Shown: in pieces, positions 24,205-34,358 of the stretch | How positions within the stretch are numbered: the first letter of the stretch is position 1 | How the letters are laid out: each line of letters opens with the position of its first letter | Assembly: GCF_042665075.1 (NCBI RefSeq) | Contig: NZ_JBHTBR010000005.1 | Span: 124,001-188,000, forward strand | Reading direction: 5' to 3' | Source: Hirschia litorea | Lineage (GTDB): Bacteria; Pseudomonadota; Alphaproteobacteria; Caulobacterales; Hyphomonadaceae | Length of the DNA stretch: 64,000 nucleotides | Position numbers and translations under genes: made by a program | The notes under the pieces: generated by a model | Seen by the model: the letters and a program-made list of their open reading frames with translations, nothing else | The model's database searches: none | What the model was told of the DNA's origin: nothing

Positions 24205-24990
24205 CTAACTTAAGCCCAGTGCAGCGCGTCCACGCGGCCCGGAAAAGTATTCTTGTATCCAAGGGTGAGGGTTTGCTCTCACCTCTTCCATCGTTCCAAC
24301 AGCTAAAACCTGTCCCGCATTCAATACAGCTATACGATCACACACCGCATTTAGCGAATCTAAGTCGTGCGTCACCAGAAAAACTGTCAGGCCCAATGCA
24401 TCACACAAAGAACGTACCAATAGGTCAAAATTTCCTGCACCGATTGGGTCAAGTCCAGCTGTTGGTTCGTCCAAAAATAAAAGTTTAGGGTCTAACGCCA
24501 TTGCTCGCGCCAATGCCGCCCTCTTGCGCATACCACCGGAAAGGTCAGAAGGACGCTTAGGTGCTGCATCAGCCTCCAACCCCACCATCCTTATTTTCAT
24601 GCATGCAAGTTCACGCATGAGATTGAGTGGTAAATTAAGATGCTCCCGCATAGGGGCCATCACGTTCTCACGAACGCTCAATGTTGAAAAAAGGGCTCCA
24701 TCTTGAAACATTACCCCCCATTTTCGTTCGATTACGCGCCGTGCCTCTTGATCTGCCTCTGTCAGGTCTGTTCCAAACACCTCGATATTGGCATGTTTAG
24801 GTTTTATCAGGCCTACAATTGAACGCAATAAAACCGATTTACCTGTCCCAGAAGGACCAATAACCCCCATAATCTCACCTTCGCGTACATCAAGATCAAG
24901 ATCCTTATGAACGACTTTAGTACCAAACTGGTTGGTAAGATTGCGAACCTTGATAGCAAGGCGGTCATCAGACGGCTCAATACGCATCAT
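24205..24990 (-). CDS. mlaF: ABC transporter ATPase, MlaF-like
   Basis: Drives the lipid-transport complex. The 261-residue protein (start at the ATG of an ATGA overlap with mlaE) has Walker A GPSGTGKSVLL, the Q-loop QDGALFSTLSV, the ABC signature LSGGMRKRAALARAMA, Walker B LLFLDEPTAGLDP and the switch His in LVTHDLDS. The DGALFS stretch after the Q-loop is typical of MlaF/TTG ATPases. Earlier in-frame starts would lie wholly in the permease gene and are rejected. Confidence 0.92.
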   Translation of the reverse strand: MMRIEPSDDRLAIKVRNLTNQFGTKVVHKDLDLDVREGEIMGVIGPSGTGKSVLLRSIVGLIKPKHANIEVFGTDLTEADQEARRVIERKWGVMFQDGALFSTLSVRENVMAPMREHLNLPLNLMRELACMKIRMVGLEADAAPKRPSDLSGGMRKRAALARAMALDPKLLFLDEPTAGLDPIGAGNFDLLVRSLCDALGLTVFLVTHDLDSLNAVCDRIAVLNAGQVLAVGTMEEVRANPHPWIQEYFSGPRGRAALGLS

Positions 24991-26129
24991 AATCCCATCT
25001 CCATATAGAGCATGGCGAATATGGCATCTAAAACAATCACGAGGAAAATAGCCTGCACCACAGAAGATGTCGTGCGGTTCCCCAAAGACTGAACGTCTCC
25101 AGATACAAGCAAGCCCTGTCGACACCCAACAAGCGCAATAACGGTTGCGAATACTGGCGCCTTAGCCATACCAACCCAGAAATTTTGTCCCGGAACAGTG
25201 TCATTGATCCGCTGAATGAACATGGCAGGCGAAATATCCATCACACCCCACATCACTAGCAGACCACCAATCAAACCAGAAATCATCGCAAAAAATGATA
25301 AGAATGGGGTCATGACCCACAAAGCAATCAACCGCGGTGCAACAAGCACCTCCATCGGGTTTAGCCCCATGACGCGCATAGCATCAATTTCTTCACGCAT
25401 TTTCATAGCGCCAATTTCTGCAGTAAACGCACTGTCAGTACGACCAGCTAGCAAAATAGCTGTCAGCACCAAGCCAAATTCGCGTAACATTAGGAAACCA
25501 ACCATTTCCACGGTGAATACTTGCGCACCAAAAGATTGCAGCAAATTTACACCCAGAAATGCAACCACAATTCCAATAAAGAAAGACAGCATAGACACGA
25601 TAGGCAGAGCGTTTAATCCCGCCTCTTCCATTATCGCGACAACAGATGTCCATCGAATTTTGCTTGGATGTAGGCATAAGTGGAATATCGTGGCAAATGC
25701 TTCCCCAATAAATTCCAGTATGCCCCACCCTTCTTTAAAGGCATCAACAACCCCATGCCCAACACGTTCAAGTAGGTCTAGAATTGGGTGTTTACTTACA
25801 TATTTATGCGGCGCCTCGAATTGAGCATTGCTGACCGTCGTCAACAATGACAAAATACTCTGATGCTCCCCAAGCAACTTCACATTTTCACCGGAAACGG
25901 CACCTATTTCACGTAAAGTGCGATCGATAACGTATGCGCCAGCAGTATCCAATTCTTCAAGTTGGGATACATCAAGAAAGATATCAGACGACGCCTCATG
26001 CGTATGAAGTTCGCGCAGAGCCTTGTCCACGCCCCCCACAGTAAAGGCCGTCCAGTCTCCTTCCAGAACCATTATACGTTGGCCTGAAAGGTCTGTCGTA
26101 ATATCAAACCGGGCTTGGGATTCGGCCAA
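24987..26129 (-). CDS. mlaE: MlaE-type permease with N-terminal STAS domain
   Basis: Inner-membrane permease of the Mla lipid transporter. Residues about 8-105 form a STAS domain (LDVSQLEELDTAGAYVIDRTL) resembling MlaB, which in E. coli is a separate subunit that binds MlaF. Residues about 120-380 are the MlaE domain with its five or six membrane helices, including SFFIGIVVAFLGVNLL, the EIGAMKMREEIDAMRVMG coupling helix and LIALWVMTPFLSFFA. The fusion removes the need for a separate mlaB, and none is present. First gene of the operon. Confidence 0.9.
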   Translation of the reverse strand: MAESQARFDITTDLSGQRIMVLEGDWTAFTVGGVDKALRELHTHEASSDIFLDVSQLEELDTAGAYVIDRTLREIGAVSGENVKLLGEHQSILSLLTTVSNAQFEAPHKYVSKHPILDLLERVGHGVVDAFKEGWGILEFIGEAFATIFHLCLHPSKIRWTSVVAIMEEAGLNALPIVSMLSFFIGIVVAFLGVNLLQSFGAQVFTVEMVGFLMLREFGLVLTAILLAGRTDSAFTAEIGAMKMREEIDAMRVMGLNPMEVLVAPRLIALWVMTPFLSFFAMISGLIGGLLVMWGVMDISPAMFIQRINDTVPGQNFWVGMAKAPVFATVIALVGCRQGLLVSGDVQSLGNRTTSSVVQAIFLVIVLDAIFAMLYMEMGL

Positions 26130-26194
26130 GAAGCGCTCCTATCGCGTTCAATTCTCAGTTAAAATCCACTAAATTGCTTTAAAAATCACCTACT

Positions 26195-27358
26195 TTATCG
26201 ATAAAGGCGAGTCCTTATCCTTAACATCAACAAGCAGGCGAATAACGTCCCGATTCCTGCTAGTCCTGCCATCCACCAATATCCCATGGCACCAATCCAG
26301 TCGTATAAAATGCCAGACATTAGGCCAAAAAGCCCTGTAACAGCTGCAATCACAGACGCAAGTATGGAAAGTGTAAGCGCTTGGCTCTCTTTATCAACTT
26401 CTCTTTGAATCAGCGTGACACAGCCGATAAATGTCGCCGCAAACGTTAATCCGTGGAGATTTTGAACTAAAAGAATACTTAACGCGCTCGGCGAGAAACC
26501 AAGTACAGTCCAACGTATCACTCCTGCGATACCACCCAACAAGATTAGACGCTCGGGCGTTAACCATGTCAGTAAGCGTGCTGAAAATGTCAGGAAAGCA
26601 ATCTCAAGTACAACACCCGTGATCCACATTAGACTTATGAGTTGCCCCGAAAATCCTTGCTTTTCCCATATGACTGTTGAGAACCCATAATAAAATGCAT
26701 GCGTGGCCTGAATACAGGCGCTGGCAATAAGCAGTAAAAACAATACCGGCTTTCGAAACTGCCGAAATCCACGCTTGAAACGTTCACCAAAGCCAATACT
26801 ATTATCCGAAACACCCAATGAAATCCGTGGTGCGCATAAGCCAATAAGAATTTGGGCAACAAAGAGACATGTGATTGCAGGCACCAGATACTCGACGCCA
26901 TAGCGCTCCATCAGCAACCCGCCAGAAAACACTCCCAGCACAAAGAGTACCGATGCTATACCTCGGCCCTCTCCAAAATTTGGACGTATGCCTTTGCCAA
27001 CACTTAATACAAGACTTGCCTCAGACAGTGGCATGATAGCGTGCACGACAGACATCACACAAAAACCAACTGCACTTAAGATTATCGGATGGTTTGAAAA
27101 ATTCAGCGCCAAATAACCGACAAAACCGCCTACAGCCAAAAGAGTAAGCGCGGCACGCGATGTCTTTGCATCTGCCCATGTCGATATAAGTGGGCCAACA
27201 ATAATCCGTGCCAGAAGTGCACCAAATATCACGGCACTTATTTGCGTACCATTTAATCCACGCGCCTTTTCAAGCCACACCGGAAGATATGGCAATTGAA
27301 ACCCGAACATATAATAAAATAAGCTTAGATAAGCTGTTGCACGCCATGCATCATTCAT
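26195..27358 (-). CDS. MFS transporter (HcaT/MFS_1-like)
   Basis: A 387-residue twelve-helix major facilitator. The N-terminus LSLFYYMFGFQLPYLPVWLE and the following helix with GPLISTWADAKTSRAALT (the helix 2-3 Asp/Arg loop) fit the 3-phenylpropionate/nucleoside-type MFS_1-like subgroup. A second such loop lies near the middle, where the region before helix 7 contains RFKRGFRQFRKP. The substrate cannot be inferred. It lies between the Mla operon and a lipoprotein gene, all on the minus strand but with clear gaps. Confidence 0.82.
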   Translation of the reverse strand: MNDAWRATAYLSLFYYMFGFQLPYLPVWLEKARGLNGTQISAVIFGALLARIIVGPLISTWADAKTSRAALTLLAVGGFVGYLALNFSNHPIILSAVGFCVMSVVHAIMPLSEASLVLSVGKGIRPNFGEGRGIASVLFVLGVFSGGLLMERYGVEYLVPAITCLFVAQILIGLCAPRISLGVSDNSIGFGERFKRGFRQFRKPVLFLLLIASACIQATHAFYYGFSTVIWEKQGFSGQLISLMWITGVVLEIAFLTFSARLLTWLTPERLILLGGIAGVIRWTVLGFSPSALSILLVQNLHGLTFAATFIGCVTLIQREVDKESQALTLSILASVIAAVTGLFGLMSGILYDWIGAMGYWWMAGLAGIGTLFACLLMLRIRTRLYR

Positions 27359-27432
27359 GGAGTTTTCTTTCTAAGCCTGTGCAACTCAAAAAAGCGTACG
27401 CTCAAACAATCAACACGGCGCATACATCAAAA

Positions 27433-28068
27433 TTAAGACAGCGGATCTTTAAGCAATGCCAAAGCATCCGACATCCGTGATGCGGCCAGGCCATTAGCGA
27501 TAGAACGCGCTAAGTCTAGCTCCTGATCAAGAGGTTCAAGAACCGCAGCAGGCTTTATAATTAATTGCCCTTCATTCGCTTCCTGTGCGCGCAGAAATGA
27601 CATTGCAAATGTCTCTCTCGCCTGCCCCGCATGAATTAACACTCGTTCAAATTCACGCACATCTGCATTACGTGGTTTTGTTTCCGCACCGTGAGAAGGC
27701 AACAGAGTTTGAGCAAGTTTATTCAACTCACTCAATTGAAGAGTTGCATGCTCGACGTCATAGCTAATTTGTTCAACAATTTCACTGACAGGAGATTCAA
27801 ACTTTGTAAGGCGCGCCCAATATTCTGTGCCAACCTCATTTTCACCACCCCAAATACGCATGAGCGAGCTGAAATTACTTTCACCACTTGCCCATTCCGC
27901 ATCGCGACTGGCTTCACAAAACGCTATAGAGGCTTTACGCAATTGAGATTGCGGCTTTGTGAGTTGAATTTCTGTTTCGGTAACATTTTCAAATACAGCA
28001 ACTGTTGCACAGCCACTAGACAGAAAAGCGGTGCCGATTATCAAACCGACGAAAAATCTACGCGACAA
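27433..28068 (-). CDS. Hypothetical lipoprotein
   Basis: A 211-residue protein with a short basic signal peptide and lipobox LSSGC (about residue 20). The mature part is helical, with charged and Ala-rich stretches, and has no recognised domain; one segment reads FCEASRDAEWASGES. Translation probably starts at TTG, preceded by GCGGGGAA. It is not tightly linked to the downstream MFS gene (74 bases). Function unknown. Confidence 0.65.
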   Translation of the reverse strand: MSRRFFVGLIIGTAFLSSGCATVAVFENVTETEIQLTKPQSQLRKASIAFCEASRDAEWASGESNFSSLMRIWGGENEVGTEYWARLTKFESPVSEIVEQISYDVEHATLQLSELNKLAQTLLPSHGAETKPRNADVREFERVLIHAGQARETFAMSFLRAQEANEGQLIIKPAAVLEPLDQELDLARSIANGLAASRMSDALALLKDPLS

Positions 28069-28194
28069 TACCCATTCCCCGCTTTACATCGTTTCACCCA
28101 CCCGTAATGCATATAATAGCACTTTTACGGAAACGTGAATATCTTTTAACGAGAGTTCTTTGATTCTTTATAAAATAAAACAAGTGAAGCAGTG

Positions 28195-29172
28195 ATGAAC
28201 ACAAAACGACCACGCAAATTTCTTTTTCCTCGAATTGATTCAAATCGTGCAGGCCGACTGCGTGTCTCTGACATTCATGAACTGTATTGGGAAGAATCAG
28301 GAAACCCTGAAGGTATCCCCGTTGTTGCCTTGCATGGTGGACCAGGTGGAGGCTCCAATCCTGATATGAGGCGGTTCTTTGATCCTGCTAGATATAGGAT
28401 TATTATCTTTGACCAACGTGGATGTGGCCGCTCCTCGCCTTTTTCAGAGTTAAAAGAAAACACCACGTGGGATCTTGTGGCAGACATGGAAAAGCTCCGA
28501 GAGGAATTAGGAGTCGAAAAATGGGTCGTGTTTGGCGGCTCTTGGGGATCAACCCTAGCTCTAACCTATGCTTCGCTTCATCGCGCCAACACTTTAGCTT
28601 TGATATTGCGCGGAATATTTCTACTCACGCATGCCGAAATACAATGGTTTTATCAAGAAGGTGCAAGTCGCCTATTTCCGGATGCATTTGACCGCTACCT
28701 TGCTCCTATCCCAGAAGATGAACGCCATGATCTCGTGCAGGCCTTCTATTCGCGCCTAACCGGAAGCAATGCCCAAGAACGTGCGGCCGCTGCCCGTGCA
28801 TGGGCACAATGGGAAGGAGAAACGCTCTCTATTCGTGGCCCAAGTATGCGGCCCACAAAATTTGAGGAGCAAGAATTCGTAGATGCCTTTGCACGCATCG
28901 AATGTCATTATTTTTGGAATAAAGGTTTCTTCGACAAAGATGGATGGCTGTTAGATCAAGCTTCCACATTTGGTAACCTGCCAGGTGTAATTGTTCATGG
29001 ACGATATGATGTGGTCACTCCACTCTCGTCAGCATGGGCATTAAAAAAAGCATGGCCCAACGCAGACCTCAAAATCATCAGTGATGCAGGTCACTCCAGC
29101 ATGGAGCCGGGAATTGTAAATGAACTCGTCGGTGCGACTGAAATGTTTGCCGATCGTTTTTCTGAAGACTAA
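28195..29172 (+). CDS. pip: Proline iminopeptidase
   Basis: Cytosolic alpha/beta-hydrolase (family S33) releasing N-terminal proline from peptides. The 325-residue protein begins with the characteristic HELYWEESGNPEGIPVVALHGGPG block (in pieces), has DQRGCGRSSP, the nucleophile elbow GGSWGSTLAL and catalytic acid and base in HGRYDVVTP and DAGHSSMEPG. The ATG at 28195 follows directly on an in-frame GTG, which could also be the start. It is a single gene with its own terminator. Confidence 0.95.
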   Translation: MNTKRPRKFLFPRIDSNRAGRLRVSDIHELYWEESGNPEGIPVVALHGGPGGGSNPDMRRFFDPARYRIIIFDQRGCGRSSPFSELKENTTWDLVADMEKLREELGVEKWVVFGGSWGSTLALTYASLHRANTLALILRGIFLLTHAEIQWFYQEGASRLFPDAFDRYLAPIPEDERHDLVQAFYSRLTGSNAQERAAAARAWAQWEGETLSIRGPSMRPTKFEEQEFVDAFARIECHYFWNKGFFDKDGWLLDQASTFGNLPGVIVHGRYDVVTPLSSAWALKKAWPNADLKIISDAGHSSMEPGIVNELVGATEMFADRFSED

Positions 29173-29200
29173 GTAGTTACTAATTTAACCCGTTAAGACA

Positions 29201-29234
29201 AAGCCGCCCCACATTGATGTGGGGCGGCTTTTTT
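29201..29234 (+). terminator. Terminator of pip
   Basis: A thirteen-pair stem, AAGCCGCCCCACA-TTGA-TGTGGGGCGGCTT, followed by TTTT on the plus strand. The minus strand has only a short T-run, so it is a weaker stop for the opposing transporter gene. Confidence 0.88.
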
Positions 29235-29249
29235 AGTCTAATGGCACAA

Positions 29250-30653
29250 TTAAATTGCTTTATTAGGCCCAATAAACCCTTCCAAGAAGCTTGGCATTTG
29301 CACACCGAACGTATCTTGCAATCCGTCAAAGATACCAAAGAATAAAATGATACCTACAAAGACCGGCACAAAATAACGTAATGAACCGTACCAAATTGCG
29401 TGTAGCTTTTTATCTTCGATTTCTTCGAGTAGATCCAACTTAGGTAAAACCCAACCAATGAAGATCGCGATAAACAACGCCCCCAGTGGCAATAAAATAT
29501 TACCCGTTAGGAAGTCGACAAAGTCCAGATAGTCGCCGGAATAGACATAAGCCACACCGACTACAAACAGGATGAATGCCATACCCATAGATGCACCCAT
29601 GCGATGCACACCATGACGCTCCTCAAGCCAAGAGACTGAAACTTCATACAGTGAAATCGATGAAGTAAACGCAGCAAACAAAGCGAGCGAGAAGAACACC
29701 ATCGCCAGAATGTTACCGCCAGGAATACTTCCAAACGCCACAGGCAAAGATACGAAGAACAACCCAGGACCACCCGCTGGGTCCAACCCCGCTTGGAATA
29801 CGATTGGGAAAATTGCGAAACCTGCAATTATCGCAACCATCGTATCAGCACCTGCAACGATGAAGGACGAACGCGGAATATTTGTGTCTCGCGAAAGATA
29901 AGACCCGTAAGTCATCATCAACACTGAACCAACACTAAGAGAGAAACAAGCCTGCCCCAGTGCAGCAAGGAAGGTGCTAAAATTCACAGCTTTCCAATCT
30001 GGTGTAAGCAAGAAAGACACGGTCTGCTTTAAGTCACCCGTTGTGATAGCGAAAGCGACAATACCTAAGAGCATAATAAAGAAAGCTGGCATTAAGATAC
30101 TTGCCGCTTTTTCAATACCGCCCTTTACACCACGGCCAACAATGATCGCATTTGCTAATAAAAAGACAAATAACAGCCCCATTATCGTGCCGCGATTATT
30201 TATCGTTTGGCTAAAATTCTCACCAGATTCGGCAGGTGTTATACCTGCGAAGCTGCCGCCAATCGCTTGAATGACAAACGCCAATATCCAAGCGGAGATT
30301 ACCATATAAAAGGATACAATGAAGGTTGATGCAAACACACCGACCCATCCAATAATACCCCAATTTTCAGACTTACCTGCATCTCTGGCTAGAGTTTGAA
30401 TTCCCTCAACGGAAGACATCCCAGCTTTGCGTCCTAGTGAATATTCTCCCATCAGAACAGGCAAACCAATCACAACCACACAAATCAGGTAAATGATAAT
30501 AAAGGCACCGCCTCCATTTTCACCTGCAGTGTATGGAAAACGCCAAAAATTTCCTAAGCCCACGGAAGATCCTACCGCGGCCATTATAAAGCCAAAACGT
30601 GACCCCCAAGTGTCACTCTTTCGGCCAACTCCCCCTGCAGGTGTGCCTGCCAT
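29250..30653 (-). CDS. Sodium-dependent transporter, SNF/NSS family
   Basis: A 467-residue member of the neurotransmitter:sodium symporter family (LeuT, MhsT, TyrT-like), likely importing an amino acid with Na+. Helix 1 carries the unwound substrate and sodium site in AAVGSSVGLGNFWRFPY. GGGAFIIIYLICV follows in helix 2, and TYGSYLSR and the helix 8 serine region are present. About eleven membrane helices are visible, as in many bacterial NSS members lacking helix 12. Substrate unresolved. Monocistronic. Confidence 0.92.
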   Translation of the reverse strand: MAGTPAGGVGRKSDTWGSRFGFIMAAVGSSVGLGNFWRFPYTAGENGGGAFIIIYLICVVVIGLPVLMGEYSLGRKAGMSSVEGIQTLARDAGKSENWGIIGWVGVFASTFIVSFYMVISAWILAFVIQAIGGSFAGITPAESGENFSQTINNRGTIMGLLFVFLLANAIIVGRGVKGGIEKAASILMPAFFIMLLGIVAFAITTGDLKQTVSFLLTPDWKAVNFSTFLAALGQACFSLSVGSVLMMTYGSYLSRDTNIPRSSFIVAGADTMVAIIAGFAIFPIVFQAGLDPAGGPGLFFVSLPVAFGSIPGGNILAMVFFSLALFAAFTSSISLYEVSVSWLEERHGVHRMGASMGMAFILFVVGVAYVYSGDYLDFVDFLTGNILLPLGALFIAIFIGWVLPKLDLLEEIEDKKLHAIWYGSLRYFVPVFVGIILFFGIFDGLQDTFGVQMPSFLEGFIGPNKAI

Positions 30654-30744
30654 TTTATTGCTCCATTATTGTATTTTAGTGCAAATTTATTCTAACAAAA
30701 TCACATACGACAGCACAAACGTCAATCTTATCAAGATATGAGCG

Positions 30745-31884
30745 CTACAGTATCCCCTTTAGAACCAGTGACTGATCTCGGTGAATATGAACCATTAGAA
30801 GAATTGAAAACCCAATCATCACTGTCATCATGGCCGTCCCACCGTGAGAAATCAACGGCAACGGCACCCCTACAACAGGCATTAAACCCATGACCATACC
30901 AATATTTACAACCACATAGAAAGCAAGAGTTGCAACCACTCCCGCTGCCGCAAGCGATCCAAATATTGTGGTAGATCGATTCGCTATAAACAATCCAAAT
31001 ATCAGAGCAACAGCCCAAGCCGTCAATAAGGACATTGATCCCACAAACCCAAATTCTTCTGCGATGATCGTAAAAATGAAGTCAGTATGCTGTTCAGGTA
31101 TATAATTGTTCTGAGACTGAGTTCCCTGCATAAAGCCTTTGCCTTGCAGTCCGCCTGATCCTATCGCAATCTTTGCCTGCTGCAATTGATATCCAGCACC
31201 TAGTGGATCTCGAGATGGATCAAGAAATGTATACACACGCTCTTTCTGATAATCCTTCAAACCGAATTGGTAGACTGGCCAGATTGACAAAAGAGCGACG
31301 ATTGCCCCGGTAATAATAATGCGCCACGACAAGCCAGCAAAAAAGATAACCATCCCCCCAGTCGCGGCCAACATCAATGATGTTCCTAGATCTGGCTGCT
31401 TCAGCACCAAAACCGTCGGAATGATAATAATCAAACCAGCAATAATGTGATTGCCTATATTCAACTCTTTGTTCTCGCTCGCTTGATGATAATATCGTGC
31501 GAGAGCCAGAAGTATCGCAATTTTCATGAATTCAGACGGTTGAATCAACACTGGCCCTATGTCCAACCAGCGCTGGGCTCCCCCACCTACCGTTCCAAAC
31601 AATTCAACACCCACAAGCAAAAGCAATGAGCCTAAATATGCGGGGTAAGCAATCATTGCCCATACTCGAAGAGGTGCAATAGCCATACCTATCGTAAATA
31701 CCAGTACACCTATAAAGCGCGTCATATGCTGCCATGGAATATCTGCCATGCTCGCATCTTTAAGTGTTACGGAAACCAAAACCGCCGTCCCGAAACTTGC
31801 GATAGCTATAATCGTTAGCAGCAGTGACCAATGAAGGTTCAGCAATTTATCGCGCACTGACATTTTCTCAGCAATAATCCGCAT
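30745..31884 (-). CDS. rodA: Peptidoglycan glycosyltransferase RodA
   Basis: SEDS-family glycosyltransferase that polymerises lipid II during cell elongation with PBP2. The 379-residue protein has ten hydrophobic segments and the SEDS signatures WLDIGPVLIQPSEFMKIA, QPDLGTSLM, QLQQAKIAIGSGGLQGKG and, near the end, PVVGVPLPLISHGG. It starts three bases past mrdA and closes the mre-mrd operon. Confidence 0.96.
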   Translation of the reverse strand: MRIIAEKMSVRDKLLNLHWSLLLTIIAIASFGTAVLVSVTLKDASMADIPWQHMTRFIGVLVFTIGMAIAPLRVWAMIAYPAYLGSLLLLVGVELFGTVGGGAQRWLDIGPVLIQPSEFMKIAILLALARYYHQASENKELNIGNHIIAGLIIIIPTVLVLKQPDLGTSLMLAATGGMVIFFAGLSWRIIITGAIVALLSIWPVYQFGLKDYQKERVYTFLDPSRDPLGAGYQLQQAKIAIGSGGLQGKGFMQGTQSQNNYIPEQHTDFIFTIIAEEFGFVGSMSLLTAWAVALIFGLFIANRSTTIFGSLAAAGVVATLAFYVVVNIGMVMGLMPVVGVPLPLISHGGTAMMTVMIGFSILLMVHIHRDQSLVLKGIL

Positions 31885-31887
31885 TGC

Positions 31888-33855
31888 CTAAATCGCTCCA
31901 CTAGCAGGAGAAGATGGGGCACTTTGCGCAATCGGACTGGAAACCTTGAACACTTCACGAGACATAGGATCGCGTTTAAGCGTTTCCGTCATAATATCTC
32001 TTGCAATGGGATAAGCAGCACTAGAGCCACCACCATGGTCCACAACAACTACACACACATATTTAGGATTATCCGCAGGCGCATAGCTGACAAACAATCC
32101 ATGGTCTCTCAATTCCCATGGAAGTTTATCATTCTTAATAACCCCAGTCGCGCGTTCTGCTGTTGAAATCCGGCGCACCTGTGCCGTACCTGTCTTACCT
32201 GCAAGACGTTGACCATTACCAACATCTCCAGATCGCAATGCCGTTCCACCCGGCTCAGATGTCACAGCGTACATTCCTGCACGAAGGTGCTCAGCAATTT
32301 CTTGATTCAACGGAACATATGGAGGCGCGCCCGATGGCGGCGCAGTCGCACCTCCAATGATCACTTTAGGGGCAGGTGCAGCATTTTCTCTAGCAATACG
32401 CGCAGTCATAACAGCCAGCTGTAAAGGTGACGTGGTCAGATACCCCTGTCCAATCCCGTAATTCAGAGTTTCCCCCTCATACCATTGCTCTCGAAGCGCT
32501 TTCTGTTTCCAAGCAGGGTCTGGAACGACACCAGCCGAACCGCCAGTCATACCGAGATCATAAACAGTGCCCAACCCCATCTGATGCGCCATATCAGCAA
32601 TACCTTGCACACCAATGCGCCGTGCAATTTCATAGAAATACACATCACACGAATGCTGGATCGCACTTTTCATGTTCATCGTGCCATGACCACCGCGTTT
32701 CCAGCAGTGAAAATCACGGCCACCAAACCGTGTTTTCCCACGACATGTCACTGTATCTCGTGGCGTAGCAACCTTTGATTCCAGAGCAGCCGCAGCAACA
32801 GTCATCTTGAACGTAGAACCTGGAGGATACAAACCATCATAGGCTTTGTGGTAGAGAGGTGACTTTTTATTCCCAAGAAGGTCATTATACTTTGCTTGTG
32901 AAATCCCAGATACAAAATCATTTGGATTAAACGCTGGCGTCGACACCATTGCCAGCAATTCACCGCTTTCTATATCCATCACAACGGCAGAACCACTTTC
33001 CTCGCCAAAACGAGAAATAGCGTATTTTTGAATTTCAGCATCGAAACTCAGAACGATATCACCGCCATCTTTGGGCGCAACATCATCACTCGGCAGGCGA
33101 TCAACAATACGTCCCGACGCATTTACCGCAATGCGCTGGAAACCGGGTGTACCCCGTAAGTAAATTTCCGAGTCCTGCTCAATACCTTGGCGCCCCAAAC
33201 GCATATCAGGGTGACGATAGATACGCTGCATACGACTGGTTATTCTGCGGCGACCAGCCACGTCATCCGGCCCCAATTGCAAACGTGCAATCTCTTGCTC
33301 GATCAACCCAGAAAGCTCTTCTCGATTGGGACGTGCCACATATCCAATTGTATGAGAGAAAGCGGTTCCCATGGGATAGGAACGCAACTCACCTACTTCA
33401 GCATACACACCTTTAAACTCGGGGGCATGAACATTGATGCGTGAAAAGTCCTGCCAACTCAAATCATCTGCCACTGGTATCGGGACAAATTTTGCTTGCT
33501 GTCTTGCCTGCGCTAGAATGCGCCGATGCTTTAAGTTTGAAATAGGAATATACCGCGCCAACAAACGCAATGTCTCTTCCAAATTGCTTGTTTCTTCTGG
33601 CACGACCAACACATAAAAATTACGCTTATTGGATGCTAAACGTTGGCCAAATCTGTCGTAAATAACGCCGCGACGTGCCGGGGCTGGGTCAAGGCGAATA
33701 CGGTTTTCTGTTGCCAGTTCTGCATATTCCTCACCTTTGAGCAATTGCAACTGCACCAATCGCCCCGATAGTCCCGTCCACAGCGCAGCACCTGCGACAC
33801 CCGCCACAATAGAGCGTCGTGAAAATTCAGCATCTTTGGCGCGATTGGAACTCAT
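31888..33855 (-). CDS. mrdA: Penicillin-binding protein 2 (transpeptidase)
   Basis: Elongation-specific class B PBP, partner of RodA, anchored by one N-terminal helix (AGVAGAALWTGLSGRLVQLQ). The pedestal domain follows. The transpeptidase domain shows the catalytic Ser-x-x-Lys in PPGSTFKMT, the second motif as SCD in HSCDVYFYE, and KTG in LAGKTGTAQVR. At 655 residues the length is normal. It overlaps mreD by four bases (ATGA-type), giving translational coupling in the elongasome operon. Confidence 0.96.
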   Translation of the reverse strand: MSSNRAKDAEFSRRSIVAGVAGAALWTGLSGRLVQLQLLKGEEYAELATENRIRLDPAPARRGVIYDRFGQRLASNKRNFYVLVVPEETSNLEETLRLLARYIPISNLKHRRILAQARQQAKFVPIPVADDLSWQDFSRINVHAPEFKGVYAEVGELRSYPMGTAFSHTIGYVARPNREELSGLIEQEIARLQLGPDDVAGRRRITSRMQRIYRHPDMRLGRQGIEQDSEIYLRGTPGFQRIAVNASGRIVDRLPSDDVAPKDGGDIVLSFDAEIQKYAISRFGEESGSAVVMDIESGELLAMVSTPAFNPNDFVSGISQAKYNDLLGNKKSPLYHKAYDGLYPPGSTFKMTVAAAALESKVATPRDTVTCRGKTRFGGRDFHCWKRGGHGTMNMKSAIQHSCDVYFYEIARRIGVQGIADMAHQMGLGTVYDLGMTGGSAGVVPDPAWKQKALREQWYEGETLNYGIGQGYLTTSPLQLAVMTARIARENAAPAPKVIIGGATAPPSGAPPYVPLNQEIAEHLRAGMYAVTSEPGGTALRSGDVGNGQRLAGKTGTAQVRRISTAERATGVIKNDKLPWELRDHGLFVSYAPADNPKYVCVVVVDHGGGSSAAYPIARDIMTETLKRDPMSREVFKVSSPIAQSAPSSPASGAI

Positions 33856-34358
33856 GAGGACAAACCACCTTTATAGGGGGCAAATAAGGGCGTCACCAAA
33901 TAATATAGTCCCGCAGTCAATACAAGGTCACTCCATAAGGGAGCGTCCAACACATCTGCTCCACCCGCAATATCACCCGCAATCGACAAGGCAAAAATCC
34001 CTACAATGCTTCCAGCAACAAGCAATACAAGCTGGCTTGGAATAGTTGCCGCCATAGCTTTAAAGCTATCTTTGGCAATCAGCCCAGCAGCATAGGCACA
34101 AAGCCCAGCAAAGGACCACGCACCCAAAGGCGCTTCAAGTACGAAATCTTGAACCAATCCGACCATCACGATTAATACCGCTGCCCATATAGACATGCTG
34201 AGTCTGGCACAGGATAACGCGAATAAGAAGACAGCAATTGGCCATGTGTCTGTCAATGGAAACGGCATATGATGCAATAAGGGAGTAGTCCCTAGCAAAC
34301 ATATAAATATCGCTAGCAGCGCTCCTAAGAATACGCGAATGCGTTCAGCACCGCTCAA
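33852..34358 (-). CDS. mreD: Rod shape-determining protein MreD
   Basis: Small inner-membrane protein of the elongasome. The 168-residue sequence is almost wholly hydrophobic, with five or six helices, and has the expected GLVQDFVLEAPLGAWSF segment in the middle. Family similarity is low outside that region, so position between mreC and mrdA, overlapping both by four bases, is an important part of the assignment. Confidence 0.9.
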   Translation of the reverse strand: MSGAERIRVFLGALLAIFICLLGTTPLLHHMPFPLTDTWPIAVFLFALSCARLSMSIWAAVLIVMVGLVQDFVLEAPLGAWSFAGLCAYAAGLIAKDSFKAMAATIPSQLVLLVAGSIVGIFALSIAGDIAGGADVLDAPLWSDLVLTAGLYYLVTPLFAPYKGGLSS

